Source of the DNA: Pseudorhodobacter sp. E13
GTDB taxonomy: Bacteria > Pseudomonadota > Alphaproteobacteria > Rhodobacterales > Rhodobacteraceae
Direction of reading: 5' to 3'
Length of the DNA stretch: 64,000 nt
Assembly: GCF_003991405.1 (NCBI RefSeq)
Contig: NZ_RPEN01000152.1
Span: forward strand, 1-64,000
Part shown: piece after piece, positions 53,172-62,437 of the stretch
How positions within the stretch are numbered: the first letter of the stretch is position 1
How the letters are laid out: each line of letters opens with the position of its first letter
The notes under the pieces: generated by a model
Told to the model about the DNA's origin: nothing
Database searches by the model: none
Seen by the model: only the letters and a program-made list of their open reading frames with translations
Translations under genes and position numbers: made by a program

Positions 53172-55265
53172 ATGCGCTCTACCCATGTGTTCGGGGCCGC
53201 GCTGACGGTCTGTGTCGGGCTGATGGCCTCGACCGCTTTGGCGCGCGAGAATTATGCGCTGCTGATCGGGGCGAATGAATATGCCAGCCTTGACCCGCAA
53301 TATTGGCTGAAAGGCCCGTCGAATGACGTGAAACTGGTGGCCAGCTATCTGACCACCGCCGCCCCCGTGCCCTTTGCCGCGCAGAATGTCACCGTTCTGG
53401 CCGATGGGATCGACGGAGCGCCCCATGCCACGCTGGGGGCCATTCGCGGCGCGTTTGCCGATCTGACAGCCAAGGTGCAGCCCGGCGATTTCGTCTATCT
53501 TCATTTCTCAGGCCATGGCACGCAGGCCCCGGCCCTGAACCCGGATGATGAACTGGACGGGCTGGACGAGATGTTCTTGCCCGTCGATATCGGGCCTTGG
53601 TCCGACACCACCGGAACGGTGGAAAACGCGTTGGTGGATGATGAGATTGGCCAGATGCTGGACGGGTTGCGGGCCAAGGGGGCCGATGTCTGGGTGGTGT
53701 TTGATGCTTGCCATTCCGGCACCGCCACCCGCGCCGCGCCGTCGGGCGATGATGAGGTGCGCACCCGTCAGCTTGCCCCGCAAGCGCTGGGCGTGCCGAC
53801 CGAGGCGCTGGATGCCGCGCAAAGCCGTGCGCTGCCCGCGCCGGACCCGCGCGCCCATGCCGATGCCCCGGTGGCAAGTTCTGGCCCCGGCGGGTCGCTG
53901 GTGGCCTTTTTCGCGGCCCAGACCGATGAGGTGACACCCGAAAAACGCCTGCCCAAAGGCAAGCCCGACCGCGTGCCGCAAGGGGTGTTTACCTATGCGC
54001 TATTCGAAACCCTGGCCGAATTTCCGCAGGCCAGCTATGCCCAGATCGGGCAAGAGGTGCTGCGCAAATATGCGGTGAACAACCTTGCACGGTCCACCCC
54101 GATGTTCGAAGGCGATCTGGATCGGGTGGTGTTTTCGGGCCAAGCCGGGCCACGCGTGGCGCAATGGCCCGCCGAGGTGACGGATGCGGGCCTGACCCTT
54201 GCCGCAGGCACGCTGCACGGGTTGCGCGAAGGCGGTATTCTGGCGGTGATGGCCAGTGCGGCGGATGCGACCGAAAACGCGCTGGGCTATGTGCAGATCA
54301 CGGCGCTGGATACTTTTACGGCCACCGCCACCCCGATTGTGCAGGATGGCAAAACCTTGCCCGATGATCTGCCCAAAGGGCTGAGCCTGCGCAAAATCTC
54401 GTCGGATCTGGATTTCACGCTGACGATTGCCTTGCCTGAAACGGGTAGCGCGCCCGCTGCGGCGCTGGAGGCCGCGATGGAGGTGCTGCGCGCGGAAAGC
54501 GGCCCGCGTCTGGTCTTTGTCGGCGCGGGACAGGAGGCTGATCTGCGGCTGGCTGTGCTGCCCGACAGCCCGCGCCCCGATGCGGTCTGGGTGCTGCCCG
54601 CCACCGGAATTCCGGGCGATCTGGCCACCACGCCGTCGGTATCGACCGCCGATAAGGATGCCGAAACGCTTGGCGTCACCCTGTCGCAAATGCTGGGGCA
54701 AATGGCCCGCGCGATCAACCTGATGAAGCTGGGCGCTGCGGTGGGCGAGGGTGGCTTGAAGGTTGGGGTCGATCTGATGACCCGCAACAAACAAGACAAA
54801 ACCCTGCGCGCCTTGCCCGTGTCAGAGGTGCCGCGCCTGATCCCGGATGATGAGGTGCATATCGAGGCGTCCAATGACAATGACTTTCCGGTGGATATCA
54901 ACGTGCTTTATGTTGGGTCCGACTATTCCATCACCCATATGTTTGCGGGGCGGATGCAGCCGGGGGATCGGTTGAAAAAGGGCCTGCTGCGCATCACGGA
55001 TGAGGCGTTCGGCCGGGACCGTATCGTGATGGTGATGACCCCCGCCAAACCGCAAACCGCGGTGGAGAATCTGGGCTTTCTGGCGCAGGACGCGCTGGAA
55101 ATCACCCGCAGCACGGGCACCATGCGGGGGCTGACGGCCGCTTTGCAAGAGGCAGGCTTTGGCGAAACCACCCGCGCCGCCACCGCCTTGATGGATGAGG
55201 AGGAGGCCCAAGGCCCCGCGCCGATGATGCTGCAATTCGATCTGGATACGGTGCCCGCGAATTAA
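53172..55265 (+). CDS. Second exported caspase-fold protease
   Basis: A 697-residue cysteine protease paralogous to the caspase at 45367-47394. Signal peptide about 1-24 (to ALAR). Catalytic His115 (YLHFSGHGTQAP) and Cys180 (VVFDACHSGTA); the acidic DDELDGLDEMFLPVD segment lies between. The Ala-rich mid region and C-terminal beta domain (SNDNDFPVDINVLYVGSDY) align in style with its sister. GGGGAAATGCG precedes the ATG. The gene ends at a strong terminator shared with the convergent VWA gene. Confidence 0.92.
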   Translation: MRSTHVFGAALTVCVGLMASTALARENYALLIGANEYASLDPQYWLKGPSNDVKLVASYLTTAAPVPFAAQNVTVLADGIDGAPHATLGAIRGAFADLTAKVQPGDFVYLHFSGHGTQAPALNPDDELDGLDEMFLPVDIGPWSDTTGTVENALVDDEIGQMLDGLRAKGADVWVVFDACHSGTATRAAPSGDDEVRTRQLAPQALGVPTEALDAAQSRALPAPDPRAHADAPVASSGPGGSLVAFFAAQTDEVTPEKRLPKGKPDRVPQGVFTYALFETLAEFPQASYAQIGQEVLRKYAVNNLARSTPMFEGDLDRVVFSGQAGPRVAQWPAEVTDAGLTLAAGTLHGLREGGILAVMASAADATENALGYVQITALDTFTATATPIVQDGKTLPDDLPKGLSLRKISSDLDFTLTIALPETGSAPAAALEAAMEVLRAESGPRLVFVGAGQEADLRLAVLPDSPRPDAVWVLPATGIPGDLATTPSVSTADKDAETLGVTLSQMLGQMARAINLMKLGAAVGEGGLKVGVDLMTRNKQDKTLRALPVSEVPRLIPDDEVHIEASNDNDFPVDINVLYVGSDYSITHMFAGRMQPGDRLKKGLLRITDEAFGRDRIVMVMTPAKPQTAVENLGFLAQDALEITRSTGTMRGLTAALQEAGFGETTRAATALMDEEEAQGPAPMMLQFDLDTVPAN

Positions 55266-55298
55266 GGGCGCTTTTGTCAAGGTCCGCTCCGTCGCGGC

Positions 55299-55334
55299 AA
55301 GGCCCGCCGGGAAGCCTCCCGGCGGGCCTTTTGC
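55299..55334. terminator. Bidirectional terminator between caspase 2 and VWA gene
   Basis: A perfect 14-base-pair stem AAGGCCCGCCGGGA/TCCCGGCGGGCCTT with a four-base loop, followed on the plus strand by TTTT. It lies 33 bases past the caspase stop and about the same distance from the VWA stop, so it can serve both convergent genes. Confidence 0.85.
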
Positions 55335-55367
55335 TGTTCGCTTGGGGCCGCGCGCGCGACCCGGTCG

Positions 55368-57371
55368 TTATTGCACAGAAAGGGATTGCGCCAAGCGCAT
55401 CAGGTTCACCGCCTCGGTGCGGTAGCCAAAAGCATCCTCGCCGCGCGCGGATTGGGCCAGCGCAATCGCGTCCTGCCAGCCCCAATCGCCCAGATATTTC
55501 GCCCCGGTCAGCAATTGCCCGAAGCCTGCGATGGCGGCGGCAAACCGGGCGTCTTCATCGGCGGGGGCATCGCTGGCGGTGATCGGCGTTTCAATCAGCG
55601 CAGAGGTGGTTTCGCCGGGTGCCTTGTAGCGCAGGCGCAGAAAGCCAAGTTCGGGGCTGTCAGTGCTGGGCGTCGCCGCGCCATAACGCAAGGGATCATT
55701 GGCAAGCGCTGTGCTGCCCGGCGCTGTCACCTCATACAAGGCCGTGACCGCATGGCCTGCGCCAATTTCACCGGCATCGACCTTGTCATTATTGAAATCC
55801 TCGCGCGCGAGGGCGCGGGTTTCATAGCCGATCAACCGATATTCCGCGACCTGAGCGGGGTTCCATTCCACCTGAATTTTCACATCATCCGCAATCGGGA
55901 ACAGCGCGCCCGAAAGCTGGTCCACCAACACTTTGCGCGCCTCTTGTAGCGTGTCGATATAGGCGGCCATGCCATTGCCCGATTGCGCCAGCGTCTGCAT
56001 CACCGCGTCATCCAGATTGCCGCGCCCAAAGCCAAGCACCGACAGATAGGTGCCCTGTGCCCGCTTTTTCGCGATGAATTTCTCCAGCCCGTCAGGATCG
56101 GAAACCCCGACATTGAAATCCCCATCGGTGGCCAGCAACACGCGCGACACCTCGCCCTTGGCCCCCATCTTTTCGGCCAGACGATAGGCAAGCTCCAACC
56201 CTTCGGCGCCTGCGGTAGAGCCGCCTGCCTCCAACCGGTCCAGCGCGTCCAGAATGGCGGCGCTGTTTTCGGCACGGGTGGGGGGCAGCACCTCGCCCGC
56301 CGATCCGGCATAGGCGACAATCGCCACCTCATCCTCGGGGCGAAGCTGCGGCAAAAGCAGCCGCAAGGATTGCTTGAGCAGGGGCAGCTTGTCGGCGTTC
56401 TGCATGGAGCCGGAGGTATCGACCAGAAACACAAGGTTCAGCGCCGGGCGATCCGCAATCGCGGGCAGGCGGCCTTGCAAGCCGATGCGCACCAGTTGCG
56501 TGCCGGGGTTCCACGGCGTTGGCATCACCGTCACCGAAGATTTGAAGGGTGCTTCGCCAACGGCGGGCGCGGCATAGGTATAGGGAAAGTAATTCACCAT
56601 CTCCTCAATCCGCACGGCCCCATCGGGGGGCAACTGCCCTTGCATCAGGGACGAGCGGACAACCGCATAGCTGGCCGTATCCACATCGACCGAGAAGGTG
56701 GACACCGGGTCTTGGGCCGTTACCTTGATCGGGTTCGCCTCGGCTTGCGGGAAGGCTTCGGTATCGGGCGCGGTTTGAACGCCGGGGTCGATTTCGGCGG
56801 GGGCTATCGGGGTAGGGGCCACACTGGGCTGCGGCAGATAGGTTTCGCGCCGCAGCATCTGGCCGTCTTGCACGCGTTTGCGGGTCATGGAGGGGGCGGT
56901 TGGGGCAGCGGGCACCTTTTGTCCCGTGGCCACAGCACCGTTCACAGCACCGGCCGTATCACTTGCCGCATCACTGACGGCAGCAAGATCAGCAACAGCT
57001 TCCTGTGCGGTGGCAGGGACGGGGGCGGGGGTGGCCTCGGGTGCCGGGGCCACCTCGGCCAGCGGCTTGGGCGTTGTCAGATCGGTCGGGGTGATGGGCA
57101 GAACCACGATCAGGCCAAGGCAAATGGCGGCGACAGAGGTGGTGGCGGCCAGAATCGGGCGGGTGGTCAGACGGGACAGCATGGTGCGCACTCCTGCAAA
57201 AAGCCCCGCGTTTCGGGGGCGGACAGGAATAGGACGCGGCTGTGGCTGCGTTCCTTGGTGGGCACGGTCAAAATTCTGCATCGCCAGCCGCAGCGCCGCC
57301 TCTTTGCGGGCCGGATCGGCACCGGGGGCCTTGCGCAACCCATCGCGCAGCTTGTCAAAATCCTCGGTCAT
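55368..57371 (-). CDS. Membrane-anchored von Willebrand factor A protein (YfbK-like)
   Basis: A 667-residue protein. The first 70 residues are cytosolic and helical ([19 protein letters not shown]). A membrane segment follows at about 73-94, then a Pro/Ala/Thr-rich linker. A periplasmic N-terminal VWA-associated region (about 210-300) precedes the VWA domain (about 310-500) with the metal-ion-dependent adhesion site Asp318-Thr-Ser320-Gly-Ser322. The C-terminal part (about 500-667) matches DUF3520. The start overlaps the ECF sigma gene stop by four bases. Its topology fits a transmembrane anti-sigma factor whose sensor is a periplasmic VWA domain. Confidence 0.9.
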   Translation of the reverse strand: MTEDFDKLRDGLRKAPGADPARKEAALRLAMQNFDRAHQGTQPQPRPIPVRPRNAGLFAGVRTMLSRLTTRPILAATTSVAAICLGLIVVLPITPTDLTTPKPLAEVAPAPEATPAPVPATAQEAVADLAAVSDAASDTAGAVNGAVATGQKVPAAPTAPSMTRKRVQDGQMLRRETYLPQPSVAPTPIAPAEIDPGVQTAPDTEAFPQAEANPIKVTAQDPVSTFSVDVDTASYAVVRSSLMQGQLPPDGAVRIEEMVNYFPYTYAAPAVGEAPFKSSVTVMPTPWNPGTQLVRIGLQGRLPAIADRPALNLVFLVDTSGSMQNADKLPLLKQSLRLLLPQLRPEDEVAIVAYAGSAGEVLPPTRAENSAAILDALDRLEAGGSTAGAEGLELAYRLAEKMGAKGEVSRVLLATDGDFNVGVSDPDGLEKFIAKKRAQGTYLSVLGFGRGNLDDAVMQTLAQSGNGMAAYIDTLQEARKVLVDQLSGALFPIADDVKIQVEWNPAQVAEYRLIGYETRALAREDFNNDKVDAGEIGAGHAVTALYEVTAPGSTALANDPLRYGAATPSTDSPELGFLRLRYKAPGETTSALIETPITASDAPADEDARFAAAIAGFGQLLTGAKYLGDWGWQDAIALAQSARGEDAFGYRTEAVNLMRLAQSLSVQ

Positions 57372-57913
57372 ATCCGGGCCTCCTCGGCCGCCTGCTTGCG
57401 CAGATGTTTCTTCACTTCGGCCATGCGCCAGGCAATCGTGCCTTCGGACAGGCCCAGAATGGCCGCCGCCTCGGCCTGTGTCAGATCTTCGCCAAGGGTC
57501 AGCGCCACGGTGTCGCGCAACTCGGGCGGCAGGCGGGTCATGGCCGCGACCAGCCAATCCTGCGCGTCTTCGGCCTCGGCCATCGCGGCTTGGCGGTTCA
57601 CCTCCCATTCGCCCCAACCAAGGGCGGCGCGGGCATGGGTGGCGGCGCGGCGGCGGCGGTCATGGGCGGCATTCACGGCGACCCGGTAAAGCCAGGTCGA
57701 AAACCGGGCCTCGGCGCGAAAGCTGTGCAGCTTGCCGGGCAGGGCGGCGCAGATATCCTGCGTCAGATCCTCGGCATCGGCGCGCGACCCGGTCAGCCGC
57801 CAGCACAGCCCGAACACCCGGTCATAATGCCGGGCCAAAAGCTGGGCAAAGGCAGACCGATCGCCGGAAGCGGCGGCAAGGGCAAGGGTTTCATCAGGCG
57901 TTTCCATCAGCAT
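57368..57913 (-). CDS. ECF-type RNA polymerase sigma factor
   Basis: A 181-residue alternative sigma factor. Region 2 holds [22 protein letters not shown]-like features ([20 protein letters not shown]) for -10 recognition. Region 4 has [37 protein letters not shown] split as helix-turn-helix for -35 contact. The start could be 57913 or 57907; the upstream GTG is less likely. It overlaps the VWA gene by four bases, which is how sigma/anti-sigma pairs are usually arranged. Confidence 0.93.
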   Translation of the reverse strand: MLMETPDETLALAAASGDRSAFAQLLARHYDRVFGLCWRLTGSRADAEDLTQDICAALPGKLHSFRAEARFSTWLYRVAVNAAHDRRRRAATHARAALGWGEWEVNRQAAMAEAEDAQDWLVAAMTRLPPELRDTVALTLGEDLTQAEAAAILGLSEGTIAWRMAEVKKHLRKQAAEEARI

Positions 57914-57981
57914 CACGATAGATCAGACGCAGGCCAAAGGCCAATCCTTGGCGGCGGCGCGCAGAAAATTCGGGGCGGGGC

Positions 57982-58380
57982 TCAGGCGGGCTTTGCCATG
58001 CCCTTTTCCGGCGAGGCTTGGCGGGTTTTGTGCAGCAAATGACTGATATTGCCCCAGACCGAGATCGACATTTCTGCCCGCCCGTCCGCGGCCAGATGTT
58101 CCGGCGTCAGCCCCACCACACGCACCCGCAGATAATCGCCCTTGCGCAGGGCAGGCAGCAGCAAGGGGGCGGCCTGCGGGCCCAGAAACCCCAAACGGGT
58201 CAGCCGCCGCCGCCGGATCAGAAACCCGCGCCGCGCCACAATCGCATAGACCGCGATACGGCCATCATCATTCAGATGCAGCTCTGCCGTGTCGCCAATC
58301 GACAGGCCCGTATCCCTGAGCTTGATTTCAAGCGAGGTCACGGCGGCTTTGTGGATGATCGGCTCGATAATATCTTGCAT
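57982..58380 (-). CDS. Hypothetical protein
   Basis: A 132-residue soluble protein, not recognised. A strand-rich core (AELHLNDDGRIAVYAIVARR, then GDYLRVRVVGLTPEHLAADG) is preceded by IHKAAVTSLEIKLRDTGL. A loose resemblance to HIRAN-like folds exists but is not solid. GAGGG ten bases before ATG 58380 favours this start over an earlier in-frame ATG at 58419. It may be transcribed with the sigma factor, whose start lies 68 bases downstream. Confidence 0.65.
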   Translation of the reverse strand: MQDIIEPIIHKAAVTSLEIKLRDTGLSIGDTAELHLNDDGRIAVYAIVARRGFLIRRRRLTRLGFLGPQAAPLLLPALRKGDYLRVRVVGLTPEHLAADGRAEMSISVWGNISHLLHKTRQASPEKGMAKPA

Positions 58381-58569
58381 GCGGCTGCCCTCGGATTTGT
58401 TTTGTGGTCTTTTGACCATCTAGGACCGGAGCGCCGCATGGGATGCAAGCGGGTTTTCGCAACCTGCGCGGGCATGGGTGTTTCCCGCCAATCGCGGGGC
58501 AAAACCTCGGCGGGGAAAGGCCGATGCCGGCGGCTCGGCGAAACCCCGCGCAATGGGGGCAAAGCCGCC

Positions 58570-59025
58570 TTAGCGCTTTTGCAGGTCTGCCAGAACCTCG
58601 GCCCGCAGACGTGCGCAGACCTCCGGCGAGACGCCGAACATCTGCTGCACTTGCGTCACAAATTCATCTTCGGTTTCATGGGCATAGCCATCGGCAAACA
58701 CCACTTGCCAAAGGGCGCGCAAGGTTGCCTCGCGCTCTGGCAGGTCAACCGCATCATGCAAAACGGTGATCAGCGCCGTATTGTCGGGCATTTCATCCGA
58801 CAGGCGTTCGCATTGCGCCCGCATCTTTGCCGCCTCCAGCGGGTTGAGGTTGAAACGCTTGGCCAAAATCCGGTCAATCCGCTCTACCTCCTGGAACAGA
58901 TAGGCCTTGTCCGCTTGTGCCGCGCGCACCAAAATCGCGCCCAAAGCATGTTTTGCATCCGCTTCGGGCAAAGGCGTGCGATAGCCGGCCGTGGCGGAAA
59001 ACAAACTTAGGATTCGTTCAAACAT
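58570..59025 (-). CDS. TerB family protein
   Basis: A 151-residue all-helical cytoplasmic protein of the TerB/tellurite-resistance fold, with metal-coordinating acidic residues in RAAQADKAYLFQEVERIDRI and VVFADGYAHETEDEFV. In alphaproteobacteria such single-gene TerB proteins are common and of unclear function; the other ter genes are absent, so tellurite resistance is not implied. It diverges from cspA. Confidence 0.9.
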   Translation of the reverse strand: MFERILSLFSATAGYRTPLPEADAKHALGAILVRAAQADKAYLFQEVERIDRILAKRFNLNPLEAAKMRAQCERLSDEMPDNTALITVLHDAVDLPEREATLRALWQVVFADGYAHETEDEFVTQVQQMFGVSPEVCARLRAEVLADLQKR

Positions 59026-59268
59026 CGGGCCGCCTGTTGCTGCGAATATGGGTTAACCCAAGGCTAGGATAGCCCGCCCCGCATCGCAAGGCTTTTGGGC
59101 CACACCCCGCATGGCCCTTGCTATTTGGTCCCAATGCGCCTAAATAACCCCTGCGACGCTTTCTTTTTCGACCTTCTGTTTCCCTTACGGCTTCAGTTTT
59201 TTCGATCTTGATCTGACAGAGCCGGGCTGCCGCATAACGTGGGTGGCGAAACATTAGGAGTATACACG

Positions 59269-59475
59269 ATGGCCAATGGCACCGTGAAATGGTTCAACGC
59301 AACCAAAGGTTTTGGGTTTATCGCACCGGCTGGTGGCAACCGCGATGTGTTCGTTCACATCTCGGCACTGGAACGCGCAGGCATTCGTCAGTTGGACGAC
59401 GGCCAAGCCGTAACCTTTGACATCGAAACCGGCCGTGACGGTCGTGAATCGGCAACGAACCTCGCGCTGGCATAA
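59269..59475 (+). CDS. cspA: Cold-shock protein
   Basis: A 68-residue RNA/single-strand-DNA-binding protein of the OB fold. RNP1 (KGFGFI) and RNP2 (VFVHIS) are present; KWFN at the N-terminus is typical. The symbol is generic; bacteria have several csp paralogues and I cannot tell which this is. The start is set by AGGAG nine bases upstream. The region from 59026 to 59268 may form a structured leader. Confidence 0.95.
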   Translation: MANGTVKWFNATKGFGFIAPAGGNRDVFVHISALERAGIRQLDDGQAVTFDIETGRDGRESATNLALA

Positions 59476-59497
59476 TCTGCCTTTCGCAAGAATTCGG

Positions 59498-59532
59498 ATG
59501 GGGGTGGCCAGCAATGGCCGCCCCCATTTTCA
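59498..59532. terminator. Terminator between cspA and the convergent peptidoglycan-binding gene
   Basis: ATGGGGGTGGCC, a six-base loop and GGCCGCCCCCAT (one G-T wobble) followed by TTTTC. It lies about 22 bases past the cspA stop and just before the convergent stop codon. Confidence 0.8.
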
Positions 59533-59539
59533 TTCGGGC

Positions 59540-60097
59540 CTAGCCCAGCAGCGCGTTATAGACGCGGTAGGTTCCGGCAGTGCTGTTCAGCGCCTCGGGC
59601 TTGCCTGCACTGCGGGCAAATTCATACACGGCCTGATGGGTGCGCGGGCCAAAGGCACCGTCGATCGCACCGGTGTAATAGCCAAAGCGCGCCAGTTGCG
59701 CCTGAATCCGCAAACGTTCGGCCCGGCTATAGCTGTTGAACACCTGCGCCGCCGTCGTATCCTGCACGCCTGACCCGTAAGTGGTGCTTTTGCCGATAAT
59801 GCGCCCTGTGGGCTGGGTTGCCTTGGGGGCCTGACGGCGGGGTTCCTGATAGACTGGCTCGGTCTGGCGATGGCGCGGCGCTTCATAGGCCGGCTGGCGA
59901 TAGACGGGTTGCGGCGCGGGGGCAGGGGCAGGGTGGGCCTTGCGCCCTTCATTCACGATGGCACCGACGATCAGCGCGGCAGCGATCCCTTTCAGAAAAT
60001 TGCGTTCGTTCTTTCCAAGGGCGTGCGCCGGGGCAGCAGCGGTCAAGGACAGCGACAGGGCAGTTACGGCGGCGATGGCTTTGGTCTTGAGCAGCAT
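59540..60097 (-). CDS. Exported peptidoglycan-binding-domain protein
   Basis: A 185-residue secreted protein. Signal peptide about 1-26 (to APAHA). A glycine-containing hydrophobic helix (GIAAALIVGAIVNEGRK) and a Pro/Gln-rich linker are followed by a C-terminal peptidoglycan-binding domain 1 (about 120-185: RIQAQLARFGYYTGAIDGAFGPRTHQAVYEFA). This is a wall-binding module; the catalytic partner, if any, is elsewhere. The start is chosen at the signal peptide; AAAAGGAAAAC precedes it. Confidence 0.88.
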   Translation of the reverse strand: MLLKTKAIAAVTALSLSLTAAAPAHALGKNERNFLKGIAAALIVGAIVNEGRKAHPAPAPAPQPVYRQPAYEAPRHRQTEPVYQEPRRQAPKATQPTGRIIGKSTTYGSGVQDTTAAQVFNSYSRAERLRIQAQLARFGYYTGAIDGAFGPRTHQAVYEFARSAGKPEALNSTAGTYRVYNALLG

Positions 60098-60238
60098 GGT
60101 GTTTTCCTTTTCAGCATATGGCGGCCCGGAGCAGCGGGGCGATGGGAAAACCATGCGCTTTGTGGCAATGTTAGGCAAAAACGTGGGCCTGTTATCGGAT
60201 AACAAGCCGGTAAGCGGTTGATGTGCAAAGGGAATAGG

Positions 60239-60871
60239 ATGTCAGATGGTTTTACGGAAATGGTTGATACCGCACAGCGCTTCTTTGCAGAGCTGGCGCA
60301 GAACAACCGCAAAGACTGGTTTGAACCGCGCAAAGACCATTACACCGATATGATCCGCAAACCGGCAGAGCTGATGGCCCGCCTGCTTGCCGATGATCTG
60401 GGCCGCGCGGTGGGGCAGGGCTTGCAGGCCAAGGTGTTCCGGCTGCACCGCGATGTGCGATTCTCCAAGGACAAGACACCCTATAACACCCATCTGCATA
60501 TGATCTGGAACAGCCCCAATACACCCGCCGCCCTGTTCTTTGGGCTGGAGCCGGGGCAACTGCTGGTGGGCTGTGGCATCACGGCATTTGATGCGGCGCA
60601 GTTGGTGCGGTTCCGGGCGATGGTGGATGCGGCGGGGGATGATTTTGCCGCGCTGGTTGCGCGCGGCAGGCTGGCGGATTTCGGGCCGCCCCCGTTGAAA
60701 CGCGTGCCCGCCCCCTATGACGCCGACCACCGCCACGCCGCTCTGCTGCGCCGCAAGAACCTGATCGTGACGCGCGATCTTGCCCCCGGCTGGCGCGGCG
60801 ATCTGGTCAAAGCAATAGGGCAGGAGATTGCACCTCTCCTGCCCCTTTATCATGCGTTAAACCGGATGTGA
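60239..60871 (+). CDS. DUF2461 domain protein (TIGR02453)
   Basis: A 210-residue cytoplasmic protein of a family conserved across bacteria with unknown function. The N-terminal FFAELAQNNRKDWFEPRKDHY and the VFRLHRDVRFSKDKTPYNTHLHM segment with the conserved R-F-S-K-D-K-T-P-Y-K/N-T-H are diagnostic. AAAGGGAATAGG precedes ATG 60239. It converges on gabD with a six-base gap. Confidence 0.92.
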   Translation: MSDGFTEMVDTAQRFFAELAQNNRKDWFEPRKDHYTDMIRKPAELMARLLADDLGRAVGQGLQAKVFRLHRDVRFSKDKTPYNTHLHMIWNSPNTPAALFFGLEPGQLLVGCGITAFDAAQLVRFRAMVDAAGDDFAALVARGRLADFGPPPLKRVPAPYDADHRHAALLRRKNLIVTRDLAPGWRGDLVKAIGQEIAPLLPLYHALNRM

Positions 60872-60877
60872 CGGCGA

Positions 60878-62356
60878 TCAGACGGAAAGGCAGATGTATT
60901 TCATCTCCAGATAGTCTTCCATCCCGTGGCGGCTGCCTTCGCGGCCCAGCCCGGATTGTTTGACCCCGCCAAACGGCGCCACTTCGGTAGAGATGATGCC
61001 CGTATTCACACCAACGATGCCATATTCCAGCCCTTCCTGCACACGGGTCACACGACCGATGTTCTGGGCATAGAAATAGGCCGCCAGACCAAAGATGGTG
61101 TCATTGGCCATGGCGATGACCTCGTCTTCGGTGTCGAATTTGAACAAGGGCGCCATCGGGCCAAAGGTTTCTTCCTTGGCGACCACCATGTCTTGCGTCA
61201 CGCCGGTAACGATGGTCGGCTCAAAATACGACCCGCCAAGCGCGTGGCGTTTGCCACCTGCGATCACCTTGCCGCCTTTGGCAATGGCATCGGCGATATG
61301 TTCTTCCACCTTTTCCACGGCGGCCACATTGACCAGCGGGCCAAATTCCACCGCTTCGGTCAAACCATCGCCGACACGGGTCTTGGCCAGCGCCTCGCCC
61401 AGCTTCTTGGCAAAGGCATCATAAACCCCCGCCTGCACATAAATGCGGTTGGCGCAAACGCAGGTCTGGCCGTTGTTGCGGAACTTGGAGGCCATCGCCC
61501 CGGCCACCGCCGCATCCAGATCGGCATCATCAAACACGATGAACGGCGCATTGCCGCCCAATTCCATCGAGCATTTCATCACCTGATCCGCCGCCTGACG
61601 CAGCAAAATGCGCCCCACTTCGGTTGATCCGGTAAAGGTCAGCTTGCGGACGGTCGGGTTCTCGCAGAACTCCTTGCCGATATCCGAGGATTTCTTGGAG
61701 GTGATGACCGAAAAGATACCCTTCGGCAGGCCCGCGCGTTCGGCCAAGACCGCCAGCGCCAGCGCCGAAAGCGGGGTTTCCGCCGCGGGCCGCGCCACAA
61801 AACCACAGCCAGCCGCAAGCGCCGGGCCGCATTTGCGGGTGATCATTGCATTGGGGAAATTCCATGGCGTGATCGACCCCACAACCCCGATAGGTTGCTT
61901 GAGCACGGTAATCCGCTTGTCCTTCATATGGCCCGGCACGGTTTCGCCGTAAACGCGCTTGGCCTCTTCGGCAAACCATTCGATGAAACTGGCACCATAG
62001 GCCACCTCGCCTTTGGCTTCGGCCAAAGGCTTGCCCATTTCGGCAGTCAGAATCGCGCCCAGATCGTCCTGATTGGCCATCATCAGGTTGAACCAGGCCC
62101 GCAGGATATTGGCGCGCTCTTTTGCGGTGCGGCTGGCCCAATCTTTCATCGCGGCTTCGGCGGCGGCAATGGCGCGGGCGGTTTCCGCACGGCCAAGGTT
62201 GGGCACCGAACAAATCACATCATTGCGCGCCGGGTTTATCACGTCAAAGGTCGCGCCATCATCGGCATCAATCCATTCCCCGGCCACATAGGCTTTCGTG
62301 GCCAGCAAAGACTGGTCTTTCAGCATCGCGCGCAGATCGGTTACGGTATCAAGCAT
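60878..62356 (-). CDS. gabD: NAD-dependent succinate-semialdehyde dehydrogenase
   Basis: Oxidises succinate semialdehyde to succinate in 4-aminobutyrate breakdown; 492 residues. The aldehyde dehydrogenase fold has the general base Glu265 (MELGGNAPF) and nucleophile Cys299 (NNGQTCVCANR). GGAGGC four bases before ATG 62356 supports this start. The position that is usually Lys in the NAD-adenosine contact reads Arg (GFVARPAAETP), a variant I have seen in related proteins. The exact aldehyde substrate is inferred from the family. Confidence 0.9.
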   Translation of the reverse strand: MLDTVTDLRAMLKDQSLLATKAYVAGEWIDADDGATFDVINPARNDVICSVPNLGRAETARAIAAAEAAMKDWASRTAKERANILRAWFNLMMANQDDLGAILTAEMGKPLAEAKGEVAYGASFIEWFAEEAKRVYGETVPGHMKDKRITVLKQPIGVVGSITPWNFPNAMITRKCGPALAAGCGFVARPAAETPLSALALAVLAERAGLPKGIFSVITSKKSSDIGKEFCENPTVRKLTFTGSTEVGRILLRQAADQVMKCSMELGGNAPFIVFDDADLDAAVAGAMASKFRNNGQTCVCANRIYVQAGVYDAFAKKLGEALAKTRVGDGLTEAVEFGPLVNVAAVEKVEEHIADAIAKGGKVIAGGKRHALGGSYFEPTIVTGVTQDMVVAKEETFGPMAPLFKFDTEDEVIAMANDTIFGLAAYFYAQNIGRVTRVQEGLEYGIVGVNTGIISTEVAPFGGVKQSGLGREGSRHGMEDYLEMKYICLSV

Positions 62357-62437
62357 CAAAGCCTCCCATTCAGGTTTGGAATATGCAAATCATGGGCGGG
62401 CAGGGATGTCCAGTTCTCTGACAAGGTTGGAGCTATC

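Noticed and set aside
58570-59025. TerB gene as part of a tellurite or phage-resistance ter cluster
   Set aside because: Only terB is present; TerC, TerD and TerZ partners are absent, and the gene sits among housekeeping genes.
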